A DNA stretch of 63,338 bases from DATMTS01 sp035564555 (GCA_035564555.1 DATMTS010000062.1:1-63338); one strand, 5' to 3'; counted from the stretch's first letter, positions 16,908-26,418 are shown. Made by a program: numbers and translations. The notes: generated by a model from the letters alone, not told the origin.

Positions 16908-19900
16908 ATGCCGTACCCGAAACAGCATCCCGGTGACCCGTTCGACGAGTACGCGCAGGGCGTCACGCCCAGCCCGAGTTTTCCGCGGATCGAGACCGAG
17001 GTGCTCGCATTCTGGGCCGCGGACGACACCTTCCGCGAGTCGATCCGCCGCCGCGCGGATGCCGAGGAGTGGGTCTTCTACGACGGTCCGCCGTTCGCCA
17101 ACGGCCTGCCGCACTACGGCCACCTCCTGACCGGTTATGCGAAAGACCTCTTTCCCCGGTTCCAGACCATGCGCGGCAAGCGCGTCGAGCGCAGGTTCGG
17201 CTGGGATACGCACGGGCTCCCGGCCGAACTCGAGGCGGAGCGGCAACTGGGCATCAGTGACAAGAGCCAGATCGAGGAGATGGGCATCGCCGCCTTCAAC
17301 GCGGCGGCCAAGTCATCCGTACTGCGCTACACGACCGAGTGGCAGGAGTACGTCACCCGCCAGGCGCGCTGGGTCGACTTCGAGAACGACTACAAGACCC
17401 TCGACCTCACCTACATGGAATCGGTGCTCTGGGCCTTCAAGACGCTGTTCGACAAGGGACTTGCCTACGAGGGCTATCGCGTGCTGCCGTACTGCTGGCG
17501 CGACCAGACCCCGCTTTCGAACCACGAACTGCGCATGGACGACGACGTCTACAAGATGCGACAGGACCAGACCGTCACCGTGACCTTCCCGCTCGTCGGG
17601 GAGAAGGCAGAAGCACTCGGCCTCACTGCCGTGCGCGCCCTCGCCTGGACGACGACGCCCTGGACGCTGCCGACGAACCTCGCGCTGGTGGTCGGCCCGG
17701 AGATCGAGTACGCCGTGGTGCCGGCCGGCCCGAACGGGGCGGCCGACCGCACGGACGACTTCGCGGGTCAATACCTGCTTGCACGCGACCTGGTCGGCGG
17801 CTATGCCAAGGAACTGGGCTACGAGTCCGCCGACGAGGCGATCGCGGCCGTGGCTCGCACCGTGCCCGGGTGCGACCTGGAGGACGTGCAGTACGACCGG
17901 CTGTGGGACCACTACGCGGATGCCTCGACCTACGGCACCGAGAACGCCTGGCGCATCCTGGTCGACGATTACGTCACCACCAGCGAGGGCACCGGCATCG
18001 TGCATCAGGCGCCGGCATACGGTGAAGACGACCAGCGGGTCTGCGAGGCGGCCGGCATCCCTGTGATCATCTCGGTCGACGAGGGCGGCCGGTTCCTGCC
18101 GCAGGTGACCGAGGTCGCCGGACTCCAGGTGTTCGACGCGAACAAACCCCTTACGCGCTTGCTGAAGGAACAGGGCCGGCTGCTGCGCCAGGCGAGCTAT
18201 GAGCACTCCTACCCGCACTGCTGGCGGTGCCGTAATCCGCTGATCTACAAGGCCGTTTCGAGCTGGTTCGTACGCGTGAGCGCGTTCCGCGATCGAATGG
18301 TCGAACTCAATCAGCAGATCGAATGGGTGCCTGAGAACGTCAAAGACGGCCAATTCGGCAAATGGCTCTCCGCCGCACGCGACTGGTCGATCAGCCGCAA
18401 CCGCTACTTCGGTTCGCCCATCCCGGTCTGGAAGAGCGACGACCCGGCGTATCCCCGCATCGACGTGTACGGTTCGCTGGCCGAGCTGGAGCGCGACTTC
18501 GGTGCGCTGCCCCGCAATGCGCAGGGCGAAACCGACCTGCACCGGCCCTACATCGACGAGTTGACCCGAGCGAACCCCGACGACCCCAGCGGACGCTCGA
18601 GGATGCGGCGCATCGCCGATGTCTTCGACGTGTGGTTCGACTCCGGTTCGATGCCGTACGCCCAGGTGCACTACCCGTTCGAGAACCGGGAGTGGTTCGA
18701 CGAGCACAACCCGGCGGACTTCATCGTGGAGTACATCGGTCAGACCCGCGGCTGGTTCTACCTGATGCACGTGCTGGGCACGGCGCTGTTCGATCGGCCC
18801 GCATTCAAACGCGTGATTAGCCACGGCATCGTGCTCGGCAACGACGGCCAGAAGATGTCCAAGTCACTGCGCAACTACCCGGACGTCAACGAGGTCTTCG
18901 ATCGCGACGGCTCGGATGCCATGCGCTGGTTCCTGATGTCGAGCCCGGTGCTGCGCGGCGGCAATCTGGTCGTCACGGAAGAGGGCATCCGGCAGGGGGT
19001 GCGTGAGGTGCTGCTGCCGCTGTGGAGCACGTGGTATTTCTTCGCACTGTACGCGAACGCGTCGACGGAGCCCGGCGACCGGGTAGATCCGTCTTCGGTG
19101 CCGGAGCGCGCCGAAGGCCACGGCTACGATGCTCGCCGCCGCACCGACTCGACCGACGTGCTCGACCGTTATCTGTTGTCGAAGACCGGCGAGCTCATCG
19201 AAGCGGTCACCGGCGACCTGGAGAATCTCGATTCGACACTGGCCGCAGCGAAGCTGCGCGACTTCGCCGACGTGCTCACGAACTGGTATGTGCGGCGTTC
19301 ACGCGACCGGTTCTGGGCGGGCGTCGGCGCCGACGGCCAGAACGCAGAGGCGTTCGACACGCTCTACACCGTGCTCGAGACCGTATGCCGGGTCGCCGCC
19401 CCGCTGCTGCCGCTCGCGACCGAACGCATCTGGACGGGCCTGACCGGCGGGCGCAGCGTGCACCTGACCGACTGGCCGCAAGCCGAGGAGTTCCCCCGCG
19501 ACACGGCTCTGGTAGACGCGATGGATCGCATCCGGCAGATCAGTTCCACCGCGCTGTCGCTGCGTAAGCAGGCCGGGCTGCGGGTGCGGTTGCCGCTGCA
19601 GCGGCTCACCGTCGTCACCCCGACGGCAGAGGTGCTGGCGCCGTTCGAGGAGATCCTCCGCGACGAGTTGAACGTGAAGGCCGTCGAACTGGTCGAATTG
19701 CACGAGACCAGCGCGGCCGAATTCGGCATCACGCACCGGCTGTCGGTGAACGCGCGCGCCGCCGGTCCTCGGCTGGGCAAAGACGTGCAACGCGCGATTC
19801 AAGCGGCCCGCGCCGGCGACTGGACCGCCGACGACGGCGTGGTCACCGCCGGCGGCCTCCAACTGCACGACGGCGAGTACGACTTGGTGCTCGAGACCTC

Positions 19901-20279
19901 GCGGCCGAACGCGGGGGACGGCGCGGCTTCGGGGTCGGCGAGCGGTGCCGCCATCGCGTTGCTTCCCGGCGGCGGGTTCGTGCTGCTGGACACCGAGACG
20001 ACCGACGAACTCGAAGCCGAGGGTCTGGCGCGCGATGTCGTGCGGGCTGTTCAGGATGCTCGCAAGGCTGCGGGACTCGATGTGAGCGACCGCATCCGGC
20101 TGCGTCTGGTGCTCGACACGGACGGCGCGGAGGCAGCGGGACGGCACGGCGAACTGATCACGGCCGAGACGCTTGCGCTGGAACTGGAGATCGCGGCCGC
20201 CGACGACGCCGCGAACAGCAAGGAGGCGCGGCCGGTCGGCGCGGCATCGGCCCTGATCGTGGAACTGGAGAAGGCATGA
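16908..20279 (+). CDS. ileS: Isoleucyl-tRNA synthetase
   Basis: This 1123-residue class Ia synthetase charges tRNA-Ile and edits valine. The HIGH box appears as HYGH at 69-72 (ANGLPHYGHLL), KMSKS lies near residue 650 (GQKMSKSLRNYPD), and the CP1 editing domain lies between them. The C-terminus is long, and the overall length of about 1100 fits the actinobacterial/eukaryote-like IleRS form. ATG 16908 follows GGGGAG with good spacing; an ATG at 16893 lies too close to its upstream purines. It is under T-box control and overlaps folC by ATGA, so isoleucine charging may affect the whole operon. Confidence 0.98.
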   Translation: MPYPKQHPGDPFDEYAQGVTPSPSFPRIETEVLAFWAADDTFRESIRRRADAEEWVFYDGPPFANGLPHYGHLLTGYAKDLFPRFQTMRGKRVERRFGWDTHGLPAELEAERQLGISDKSQIEEMGIAAFNAAAKSSVLRYTTEWQEYVTRQARWVDFENDYKTLDLTYMESVLWAFKTLFDKGLAYEGYRVLPYCWRDQTPLSNHELRMDDDVYKMRQDQTVTVTFPLVGEKAEALGLTAVRALAWTTTPWTLPTNLALVVGPEIEYAVVPAGPNGAADRTDDFAGQYLLARDLVGGYAKELGYESADEAIAAVARTVPGCDLEDVQYDRLWDHYADASTYGTENAWRILVDDYVTTSEGTGIVHQAPAYGEDDQRVCEAAGIPVIISVDEGGRFLPQVTEVAGLQVFDANKPLTRLLKEQGRLLRQASYEHSYPHCWRCRNPLIYKAVSSWFVRVSAFRDRMVELNQQIEWVPENVKDGQFGKWLSAARDWSISRNRYFGSPIPVWKSDDPAYPRIDVYGSLAELERDFGALPRNAQGETDLHRPYIDELTRANPDDPSGRSRMRRIADVFDVWFDSGSMPYAQVHYPFENREWFDEHNPADFIVEYIGQTRGWFYLMHVLGTALFDRPAFKRVISHGIVLGNDGQKMSKSLRNYPDVNEVFDRDGSDAMRWFLMSSPVLRGGNLVVTEEGIRQGVREVLLPLWSTWYFFALYANASTEPGDRVDPSSVPERAEGHGYDARRRTDSTDVLDRYLLSKTGELIEAVTGDLENLDSTLAAAKLRDFADVLTNWYVRRSRDRFWAGVGADGQNAEAFDTLYTVLETVCRVAAPLLPLATERIWTGLTGGRSVHLTDWPQAEEFPRDTALVDAMDRIRQISSTALSLRKQAGLRVRLPLQRLTVVTPTAEVLAPFEEILRDELNVKAVELVELHETSAAEFGITHRLSVNARAAGPRLGKDVQRAIQAARAGDWTADDGVVTAGGLQLHDGEYDLVLETSRPNAGDGAASGSASGAAIALLPGGGFVLLDTETTDELEAEGLARDVVRAVQDARKAAGLDVSDRIRLRLVLDTDGAEAAGRHGELITAETLALELEIAAADDAANSKEARPVGAASALIVELEKA

Positions 20280-21637
20280 GCGACGACGACGACTTCCGCG
20301 CAGCGGGCGACGCGGTTTACGAAGCGATGCTCGGGCGTCTGGGTGAGCAGAGCCCGCGACCGCGGCTCGCCCCCACCCGTCGAGCCGTCGAACTGCTCGG
20401 CGACCCGCAACACGCGTACCCGATCATCCACATCACCGGCACCAACGGCAAGACGTCGACGAGCAGGATCGCCGAGAGCATCCTGCGGGCGATGGGCCTG
20501 CGCACCGGACTGTTCTCCAGCCCGCACCTGCAACGGTTCAACGAACGCATCATGATCGACGGCGAATCGATCACCGACGAGGCGCTGGCGCGCAACTGGG
20601 ATGACATCCAGCCGTACCTGACGATGGTCGACGAGGAGCTCGTCGCCGCGGGCGAGACCCGGCTCACGTTCTTCGAGGTGCTGACCGTGCTCGCGTACGC
20701 GTGCTTCGCCGATGCGCCGGTCGACGTCGCGGTGATCGAGGTCGGCATGGGCGGCGAATGGGATTCGACCAACGTGGGCGACGGCCAGGTCGCGGTGTTC
20801 ACCCCGATCTCCCTCGATCACACCGCGCGGCTGGGCAACACGATCTCCGAGATCGCGCGCACCAAATCGGGCATCGTGAAGCCTGCCGCCTCGGTCGTGA
20901 CCGCGGCGCAGCCGGCTGAAGCCATGGTGGAGCTCGAGCGGGCGGCGGAGCTGCGGGAGGCGTCCCTCGCGGCTCAACCCGACCGGTTCGACGTGGTTTC
21001 GACGGCCGTCGCCGTCGGCGGGCAGCTGTTCAGCATGCGCGGCCTCGCCGGGCACTACGCCGACCTCTTCCTGCCCCTCTACGGAGCGCATCAGGCGCAG
21101 AACGCCGCCGTGGCCATCGCCGCCGTCGAGACCTTCGTCGGCGGGGGAGAGCGGCAACTGAGCCGGGAGGTTCTCGAGGAGGGCCTGTCCAATGCGACCT
21201 CGCCCGGGCGGCTGCAGCTGATCGGCACCGAACCGACCGTCCTGGTGGATGCCGCGCACAACCCCGCGGGCGCGCTGGCGCTGGCAGCAGCTCTCCCGAG
21301 CTTCTTCGATTTCGATGAGATCGCGTTCGTCGTCGGCATCCTGCGCGATAAGGACGCCAAGGGAATCGTGGATGCGCTCGCACCGCTGGCGGCGCGCATC
21401 CACGTCACGCAGTCGCATTCGGAACGCGCGGAGCCCTACGACGAGCTGGCCGAACACATCCACGAGTGGACCCACGAGAAGGTCGTCTCATACGACGATC
21501 TCGGTGAGGCGATCGAGGCCGCACGGGAATGGGCGGCCGAGACGCCGCGACGCGCGGTCGTCGTCACCGGATCGATCACGCTCATCGGAGAGGCGATGAC
21601 GCTCGCCGGTGATCGTGCCTGGAAGGCGACCGCGTGA
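20276..21637 (+). CDS. folC: Bifunctional folylpolyglutamate/dihydrofolate synthase
   Basis: This 453-residue Mur-ligase-family enzyme adds glutamate to dihydropteroate and folates. The P-loop ITGTNGKTSTSR is at 53-64, the DHFS-type FSSPHLQRFNERI motif follows, and the C-terminal domain contains LVDAAHNPAGA. The ATG overlaps the ileS stop. pabB, another folate gene, is present at 45.5 kb. It is cotranscribed with the DUF4233 gene and ndk. Confidence 0.96.
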   Translation: MSDDDDFRAAGDAVYEAMLGRLGEQSPRPRLAPTRRAVELLGDPQHAYPIIHITGTNGKTSTSRIAESILRAMGLRTGLFSSPHLQRFNERIMIDGESITDEALARNWDDIQPYLTMVDEELVAAGETRLTFFEVLTVLAYACFADAPVDVAVIEVGMGGEWDSTNVGDGQVAVFTPISLDHTARLGNTISEIARTKSGIVKPAASVVTAAQPAEAMVELERAAELREASLAAQPDRFDVVSTAVAVGGQLFSMRGLAGHYADLFLPLYGAHQAQNAAVAIAAVETFVGGGERQLSREVLEEGLSNATSPGRLQLIGTEPTVLVDAAHNPAGALALAAALPSFFDFDEIAFVVGILRDKDAKGIVDALAPLAARIHVTQSHSERAEPYDELAEHIHEWTHEKVVSYDDLGEAIEAAREWAAETPRRAVVVTGSITLIGEAMTLAGDRAWKATA

Positions 21638-22077
21638 GCGCAGAGCGCGGCAGTGCGGGGGAGCCGGAGCGCGTTCGTCGCCTCCGCCGGATCCGATCGG
21701 TTCAGGAGAGCCTGGGCTCGATCGTGCTCGGGTTCGAGTTCGTCGTCGTGTTCCTCGGCGCACTCGTGATCTTCGGGCTCAAAGCGGTCGCCGCACCGCT
21801 CGCGCTCGGCGGCGGCGCCGTGCTCGTCGTTGCGATGCTCGCCACGATTCCACTGCTGCGTTACCGGTGGGGCTTCTGGATCGGCTGGCTGCTGCAGCTG
21901 ATCGTGCTCGCCTCCGGCTTTCTCGTCGGCATGATGTTCGTCGTCGGCGCCATCTTCACCGCCCTATGGACCTACTGCATGATCACCGGCGCCCGGCTCG
22001 ACCGCGCTGGTGCTCGTGCAGCCGCATCGGAGCCCGCACCGGGGCCCGATACCGAAGAAACGGAGAACCAATCGTGA
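21634..22077 (+). CDS. DUF4233 membrane protein
   Basis: This 147-residue protein has four predicted membrane segments (SIVLGFEFVVVFLGALVIFG, VAAPLALGGGAVLVVAMLATI, FWIGWLLQLIVLASGFLVG, FVVGAIFTALWTYCMI) and short polar ends. The IRSVQESLGSIVLGFE start and the fixed position between folC and ndk identify DUF4233, which is known in this place across actinobacteria and has no assigned role. Its GTG overlaps the folC stop and its stop overlaps the ndk GTG. Confidence 0.9.
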   Translation: MSAERGSAGEPERVRRLRRIRSVQESLGSIVLGFEFVVVFLGALVIFGLKAVAAPLALGGGAVLVVAMLATIPLLRYRWGFWIGWLLQLIVLASGFLVGMMFVVGAIFTALWTYCMITGARLDRAGARAAASEPAPGPDTEETENQS

Positions 22078-22490
22078 CCGCAGTCGAAGAGACCCTCGTG
22101 CTCGTCAAGCCCGATGGAGTGGCCCGCGGGCTGACCGGCGAGATCCTGCGCCGTATCGAGGCGAAGGGATACTCGCTCGTCGACATCCGGCTGCTGCAGG
22201 CCGGCCGGGATCTGCTCGCCGCGCATTACGAGGAGCACCAGGGCAAGCCGTTCTACGAGCCGCTCGTCGAGTTCATGGAGAGCGGCCCGATCGTCGCGAT
22301 CCGTGTCGCCGGCAACCGCGTGATCGAGGGATTCCGCTCCCTGGCGGGCACCACGGATCCGACCACAGCCGCACCCGGCACGATCCGCGGCGACCTGGCG
22401 CGCGACTGGGGCCTTGCAGTTCAGCAGAATCTCGTGCACGGCAGCGACTCAGCCGAAAGCGCAGCGCGCGAACTGGCGCTCTGGTTCTAG
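22074..22490 (+). CDS. ndk: Nucleoside diphosphate kinase
   Basis: This 138-residue enzyme moves the gamma phosphate between nucleoside triphosphates and diphosphates through phospho-His122 (NLVHGSDS). Lys12 in LVKPDGV, Arg87 in GFRSLAG, Arg105 in TIRGD and Asn119 complete the known active site. The GTG at 22074 overlaps the DUF4233 stop (GTGA). The longer in-frame upstream extension is unrelated to the family. It ends 9 bases before the convergent VKOR gene, without a clear terminator between them. Confidence 0.98.
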   Translation: MTAVEETLVLVKPDGVARGLTGEILRRIEAKGYSLVDIRLLQAGRDLLAAHYEEHQGKPFYEPLVEFMESGPIVAIRVAGNRVIEGFRSLAGTTDPTTAAPGTIRGDLARDWGLAVQQNLVHGSDSAESAARELALWF

Positions 22491-22499
22491 CTCAGGCGA

Positions 22500-23114
22500 T
22501 CAACGGAAGGCGTTCGGGATCCACTGCACCTGGATCTGCGCGAAGACCGCGACGATCACGTAACTGATCAAAGTGATCAGCGGTACCCACTCGTACGCGA
22601 TGGCAGCGTAGCGCTGCACGGATGCCGGTACCGGAATGTTTCCGGTCTTGAGGTTGTAGAGACTCACCGACCAGAAGGTCGGGATGGTGACGATCCAGGT
22701 GATCATGCAGTACGGGCAGAGCACGAACAGCGAGTACAGGCTGGAAGTGATCAAGAAGACCACGAGCACCATCGCCCCCAGCACGCCCAGGTTGAACAGG
22801 ATCCAGAACCATCGTCTGAACCGGGCGCCGGCGAGGATCGCGGTGCCGACCGCGACCGTCGACGGCCAGCACAGCAGGCCGATCAACGGGTTGGGGAACC
22901 CCAGCACGCTGCCCTGCCACGATTCGAGGTTCTTGCCGCAACCCACCAGGGGGTTGATGTTGCAGGTCAGCTGAGCCGCGGGATGCTGCAGCAGCGTGAA
23001 CTTGTCGAGCGTCAACGCGAACGCCGCCCAGATGCCGATGAGGCCGGCGACGATCAGGAAGATCGCGAGGATCGTCGGGCGTTTGACCTGAACTGTTTCG
23101 GTGAGCGGCACCAT
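22500..23114 (-). CDS. Vitamin K epoxide reductase (VKOR) family protein
   Basis: This 204-residue membrane protein has about five hydrophobic segments and the four VKOR cysteines: Cys51 and Cys59 in the loop CNINPLVGC, and the active-site Cys133-Pro-Tyr-Cys136 (LFVLCPYCMITW). In actinobacteria such proteins use menaquinone to reoxidise DsbA-like proteins for disulfide formation outside the cell. No DsbA partner is fused or adjacent. The ATG at 23114 has a CATAAT box three bases upstream and no clear ribosome site, so the exact start is uncertain. Confidence 0.92.
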   Translation of the reverse strand: MVPLTETVQVKRPTILAIFLIVAGLIGIWAAFALTLDKFTLLQHPAAQLTCNINPLVGCGKNLESWQGSVLGFPNPLIGLLCWPSTVAVGTAILAGARFRRWFWILFNLGVLGAMVLVVFLITSSLYSLFVLCPYCMITWIVTIPTFWSVSLYNLKTGNIPVPASVQRYAAIAYEWVPLITLISYVIVAVFAQIQVQWIPNAFR

Positions 23115-23177
23115 CGGATTATGGCATAGCGACTCCGACGCTCCGCCGGGCATGCCGGCACACGGATGCTGCCATGC

Positions 23178-23426
23178 GATAATGATGGGAGTCGACCGGG
23201 CCGCGCCCGCGTCGGCGCCACGCAAAAGGCTTATAGGGGTGAAACGAATCGCCCCGAGCCCGCTCGATCAGGATGATCGAGCGGGAAGGAAGATCGACGC
23301 GGCCAGAGCTGAAAGCCGGCCGCCCGAGTGAAGGATTGGCAGGAGCGTCGCCACGGTGACGGCCCTGCACGAGACTACCCGTGAGGGTGGCGCGGCCACC
23401 TGACACGGTCGAGGAGTGCACCAGCG
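23178..23426 (+). promoter_or_regulatory. rne promoter and long structured 5' leader
   Basis: GATAAT (23178-23183) is the best -10 box, giving a leader of about 235 bases before the rne ATG. The leader has a perfect 12-bp hairpin (CCCGCTCGATCA with TGATCGAGCGGG, loop GGA, 23259-23285), a second stem GCGGCC/GGCCGC (23299-23323), and two mutually exclusive pairings: CGCCAC (23349-23354) with GTGGCG (23387-23392), or GGTGGC (23386-23391) with GCCACC (23395-23400). The last is 26 bases before the start codon. Autoregulation of rne through its leader is known in enterobacteria; here it is inference. Confidence 0.5.
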
Positions 23427-26048
23427 ATGGTGGAAGACAACGACAATGCCAATTCAACGAACCAGGATCCAGCCGAACAGTCTCACGCGGACAGCGCGGC
23501 TGTGAAGCGTCGCGGTCGCCTGTTCGGCGGCCGCCGCGGCTCTCGCAAGGGAGCCGAGCCCGATCGGGTCGACCCCGCGACCGCGCAGGCGACTACCTCA
23601 GCCGGCGAGCCGGCCGGTGCGCCCCCCGCCCAGGCGGAACCGTCGACGACGGCCTCGGGTCCGGCGGCCGAGCCCCTGGCCGGGCAGCAGCCTGCAGCCG
23701 AGCGGCAGCGGCCCGCCACCGGGCAGCAGTCTGCAGCCGGACGGGGCCAAGCCCCACAGGAACCGGCCGATCCCGGCGCCTCGACGACATCCGAGACCGC
23801 GGGCGACCGGGTGATCTCGCATGCCGCGCAGGCGCCCGGGCTGCCCAGTTCGGCGATCCTCTTCCAGGCACCGCCTGTACTGCCGCCCGCGCCCGGGTCC
23901 GCAAGCGACGACGATGAAGAAGACGAAGAGGCCGACGAGACCTCGGCGACCCGTCGACGCACCCGGCGTCGGTCGCCCGAGAGCGGTCGCCAGGCATCCG
24001 AGGAACGGCAGCGCCCCCAGCGCGAAGAACCGGTGCTGATCACCGAGCCTCAGAAGGTCAAGGGCTCGACCCGCCTCGAGGCGAAGAAGCAGCGCAGACG
24101 CGACGGGCGCGATGCCGGCCGCCGCCGCGCTGTCGTCACCGAGGCCGAGTTCCTCGCCCGCCGTGAGTCGGTCGACCGACAGATGGTCGTGCGTTCCAAG
24201 AACGGGCGCATCCAGATCGGCGTGCTGGAAGACGGCGTCCTGGTGGAGCATTACGTGGCGCGTTCGCAAGAAGCATCCTTGATCGGGAACGTGTATCTCG
24301 GTCGGGTGCAGAACGTGCTGCCGAGCATGGAGGCCGCGTTCGTCGACATCGGCCGTGGCCGCAACGCCGTGCTCTACTCGGGCGAGGTCGATTGGGATGC
24401 GGCCGCCGAGAACTCGACCTCCGGCGGCAGCCAGCCCCGCCGCATCGAGCTCGCCCTGAAACCCGGCGACAAGGTGCTGGTGCAGGTCACCAAGGACCCC
24501 GTGGGTCACAAGGGAGCCCGTCTCACCAGTCAGGTGTCATTGCCCGGCCGTTACCTCGTCTACGTGCCGAACGGGTCGATGAACGGCATCAGCCGCAAGC
24601 TTCCGGACACCGAGCGGGCTCGGCTGAAGAAGATCCTCAAGGCCGTCCTGCCGGAGAACGTCGGGGTCATCGTGCGCACCGCCGCCGAGGGTGCCACCGA
24701 AGAGCAGTTGACGCTCGATGTGAACCGGCTGACCGCACAGTGGGCCGAGATCTCCAAGCAGGTCGAGAGCGTGCAGGCGCCGGCGATGCTGCACAGCGAG
24801 CCCGACCTGCTGATCAAGATCGTGCGCGACGTCTTCAACGAGGACTTCCAGAAGCTGATCATCGCCGGTGACGACGCTCGCTCGACGATCGAGAACTACC
24901 TGCGTCAGATGGCGCCCGACCTGCTCGATCGCATCGAGAACTACGACGGGGATCGCGACGCCTTCGACCAGTACCGCATCAGCGAGCAGATCGAGAAGGC
25001 GCTGGAGCGCAAGGTCTGGTTGCCCTCCGGTGGGTCGCTCGTGATCGACCGCACCGAGGCGATGACGGTCGTGGATGTGAACACCGGCAAGTTCGTCGGC
25101 TCGGGCGGCAACCTCGAAGAGACCGTGACGAAGAACAACCTCGAGGCCGCCGAAGAGATCGTTCGCCAACTGCGGCTGCGCGACATCGGTGGAATCATCG
25201 TGGTCGACTTCATCGACATGGTGCTCGAGTCGAACCGCGATCTCGTGCTGCGCCGACTCGTCGAGTGCCTCAGCCGCGACCGTACCAAGCATCAGGTGGC
25301 CGAGGTGACCTCCCTCGGGCTCGTGCAGATGACGCGCAAGAAGCTCGGTCTCGGGTTGCTGGAGACCTTCAGCGAACCGTGCGAGGTGTGCGCCGGCCGC
25401 GGTGTCGTGGTGCACCACGACCCGGTCGTCAAGCACCGTGCGGCTCCGTCGCAGAACGAGCGTCGCCGTGGCAAGGGCGGCACGAACACGGGCGGTGCCC
25501 AGCAGAACGGCAACGGCGTGACGCACGCGATCACCGACGACGCCAAGAACGCGCTGGCACAGATCGCTGCTTCGACGCTGGCGCACAGTCACGAGGCGGA
25601 GCACGCAGAGGCTCCGGCGCGAGAGGCCGTGCCCGCCGCGCAGGCCGTTCCCGACGCAGTGGAGGTGGCGAACGAGCCGAGCCGGGCGGGTGCATCCCGC
25701 CGAGGACGACGTGCCACGGGTTCCCGCGATGCCAGGGCGACGGGAGAGGAACGAGCCGACCCGGTGGGTCCCACCCGCGAATCAACCGGATCGACCGATT
25801 CCGGCTCGGGCGATGAAGATCGCGCTCCGGTGGCGATCCTGGACATCCCGGTCGCCTCGGTCGCTCCAGCGCAGAAACCGCGCATCGACACACGCGAGGC
25901 CGAGCAGCTTCTCGACTCCGTGCTCGAGGCACTGCCCGCGCCGAAGCAGCCCGGCCAGGGGCGCGGGCGCAGCCGCCGCGTCACGACCGCTGCGCTCACC
26001 GGCACGGTGATCACCCCGGAGCCGAGGCGCGACCGACCGGCCGAATAA
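23427..26048 (+). CDS. rne: Ribonuclease E/G family endoribonuclease
   Basis: This 873-residue enzyme cuts single-stranded RNA in mRNA decay and rRNA processing. The first 235 residues are disordered, with Pro/Ala/Gln-rich, acidic (DDDEEDEEADE) and Arg-rich blocks. The S1 domain starts near 260 (LIGNVYLGRVQNVLPSMEAA), the DNase-I-like catalytic part carries VVDVNTGKFVG and GGIIVVDFIDM, and the zinc-link CEVCAGRG is near 652. The C-terminal 200 residues are again disordered. The catalytic core in the middle with disordered arms on both sides is the actinobacterial arrangement. The ATG is preceded by GAGGAG. Confidence 0.96.
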   Translation: MVEDNDNANSTNQDPAEQSHADSAAVKRRGRLFGGRRGSRKGAEPDRVDPATAQATTSAGEPAGAPPAQAEPSTTASGPAAEPLAGQQPAAERQRPATGQQSAAGRGQAPQEPADPGASTTSETAGDRVISHAAQAPGLPSSAILFQAPPVLPPAPGSASDDDEEDEEADETSATRRRTRRRSPESGRQASEERQRPQREEPVLITEPQKVKGSTRLEAKKQRRRDGRDAGRRRAVVTEAEFLARRESVDRQMVVRSKNGRIQIGVLEDGVLVEHYVARSQEASLIGNVYLGRVQNVLPSMEAAFVDIGRGRNAVLYSGEVDWDAAAENSTSGGSQPRRIELALKPGDKVLVQVTKDPVGHKGARLTSQVSLPGRYLVYVPNGSMNGISRKLPDTERARLKKILKAVLPENVGVIVRTAAEGATEEQLTLDVNRLTAQWAEISKQVESVQAPAMLHSEPDLLIKIVRDVFNEDFQKLIIAGDDARSTIENYLRQMAPDLLDRIENYDGDRDAFDQYRISEQIEKALERKVWLPSGGSLVIDRTEAMTVVDVNTGKFVGSGGNLEETVTKNNLEAAEEIVRQLRLRDIGGIIVVDFIDMVLESNRDLVLRRLVECLSRDRTKHQVAEVTSLGLVQMTRKKLGLGLLETFSEPCEVCAGRGVVVHHDPVVKHRAAPSQNERRRGKGGTNTGGAQQNGNGVTHAITDDAKNALAQIAASTLAHSHEAEHAEAPAREAVPAAQAVPDAVEVANEPSRAGASRRGRRATGSRDARATGEERADPVGPTRESTGSTDSGSGDEDRAPVAILDIPVASVAPAQKPRIDTREAEQLLDSVLEALPAPKQPGQGRGRSRRVTTAALTGTVITPEPRRDRPAE

Positions 26049-26105
26049 CACACCGGCGACCGACCGGCCCGGTTACCGACCGGCCCGGCGACTGCCGCGA
26101 CCACG

Positions 26106-26136
26106 GGCTGAACTCCTGCGATGCGGGAGTTCAGCC
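26106..26136. terminator. Bidirectional terminator between rne and the DUF4031 gene
   Basis: A 14-bp stem (GGCTGAACTCCTGC with GCGGGAGTTCAGCC, one T-G pair) closes the loop GAT. It lies between convergent genes and includes the TGA stop of the minus-strand gene. TCTT follows on the plus strand. Confidence 0.85.
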
Positions 26137-26403
26137 TCTTCGGCGTTCGGCGCCGCTGACGCGCAGTCCGCTCGCCCGCAACCGTTCGACGAGTTCACGC
26201 ATGCCCACGGGCACCGCGCCGCCGGCCACCAGTTCCTCGTAGCTGCGCTCCGGCACGTCGTAGTGATCCCGGTCGAACGCCCGACGGGGAATGTCGTGGG
26301 CCGCCGCGAAAGTGTGCAACTCCTGAAGCGAGGTGTCACTGACCAGGTGCGACCACAGCATCCCGTGCGCCGGCCACGCCGGCCGGTCGATCAATAGCGC
26401 CAT
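26131..26403 (-). CDS. DUF4031 domain-containing protein
   Basis: This 90-residue protein starts MALLIDRPAWPAHGMLWSHL and continues SDTSLQELHTFAAAHDIPRR, the well-conserved DUF4031 sequence, with the later HYDVPERSYEELVAGGAVPV segment. The family is widespread in actinobacteria and has no established function. The ATG at 26403 is preceded by TAGAAT and six bases, predicting a leaderless mRNA. Only 15 bases separate it from the divergent gene. Confidence 0.9.
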   Translation of the reverse strand: MALLIDRPAWPAHGMLWSHLVSDTSLQELHTFAAAHDIPRRAFDRDHYDVPERSYEELVAGGAVPVGMRELVERLRASGLRVSGAERRRG

Positions 26404-26406
26404 GGG

Positions 26407-26415
26407 TAGATTCTA
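26407..26415. promoter_or_regulatory. Overlapping divergent -10 boxes
   Basis: TAGATT (26407-26412, plus) and TAGAAT (26415-26410, minus) share a near-palindrome TAGATTCTA. Each is followed by exactly six bases and then the ATG of its gene (26419 plus, 26403 minus), so both transcripts should begin at the start codon. No good -35 box is seen on either side. Confidence 0.6.
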
Positions 26416-26418
26416 GGA

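Noticed and set aside
21609..22490. A 293-residue fused form of Ndk.
   Set aside because: The N-terminal half is the wrong frame of the DUF4233 gene; the GTG at 22074 gives a standard 138-residue Ndk.
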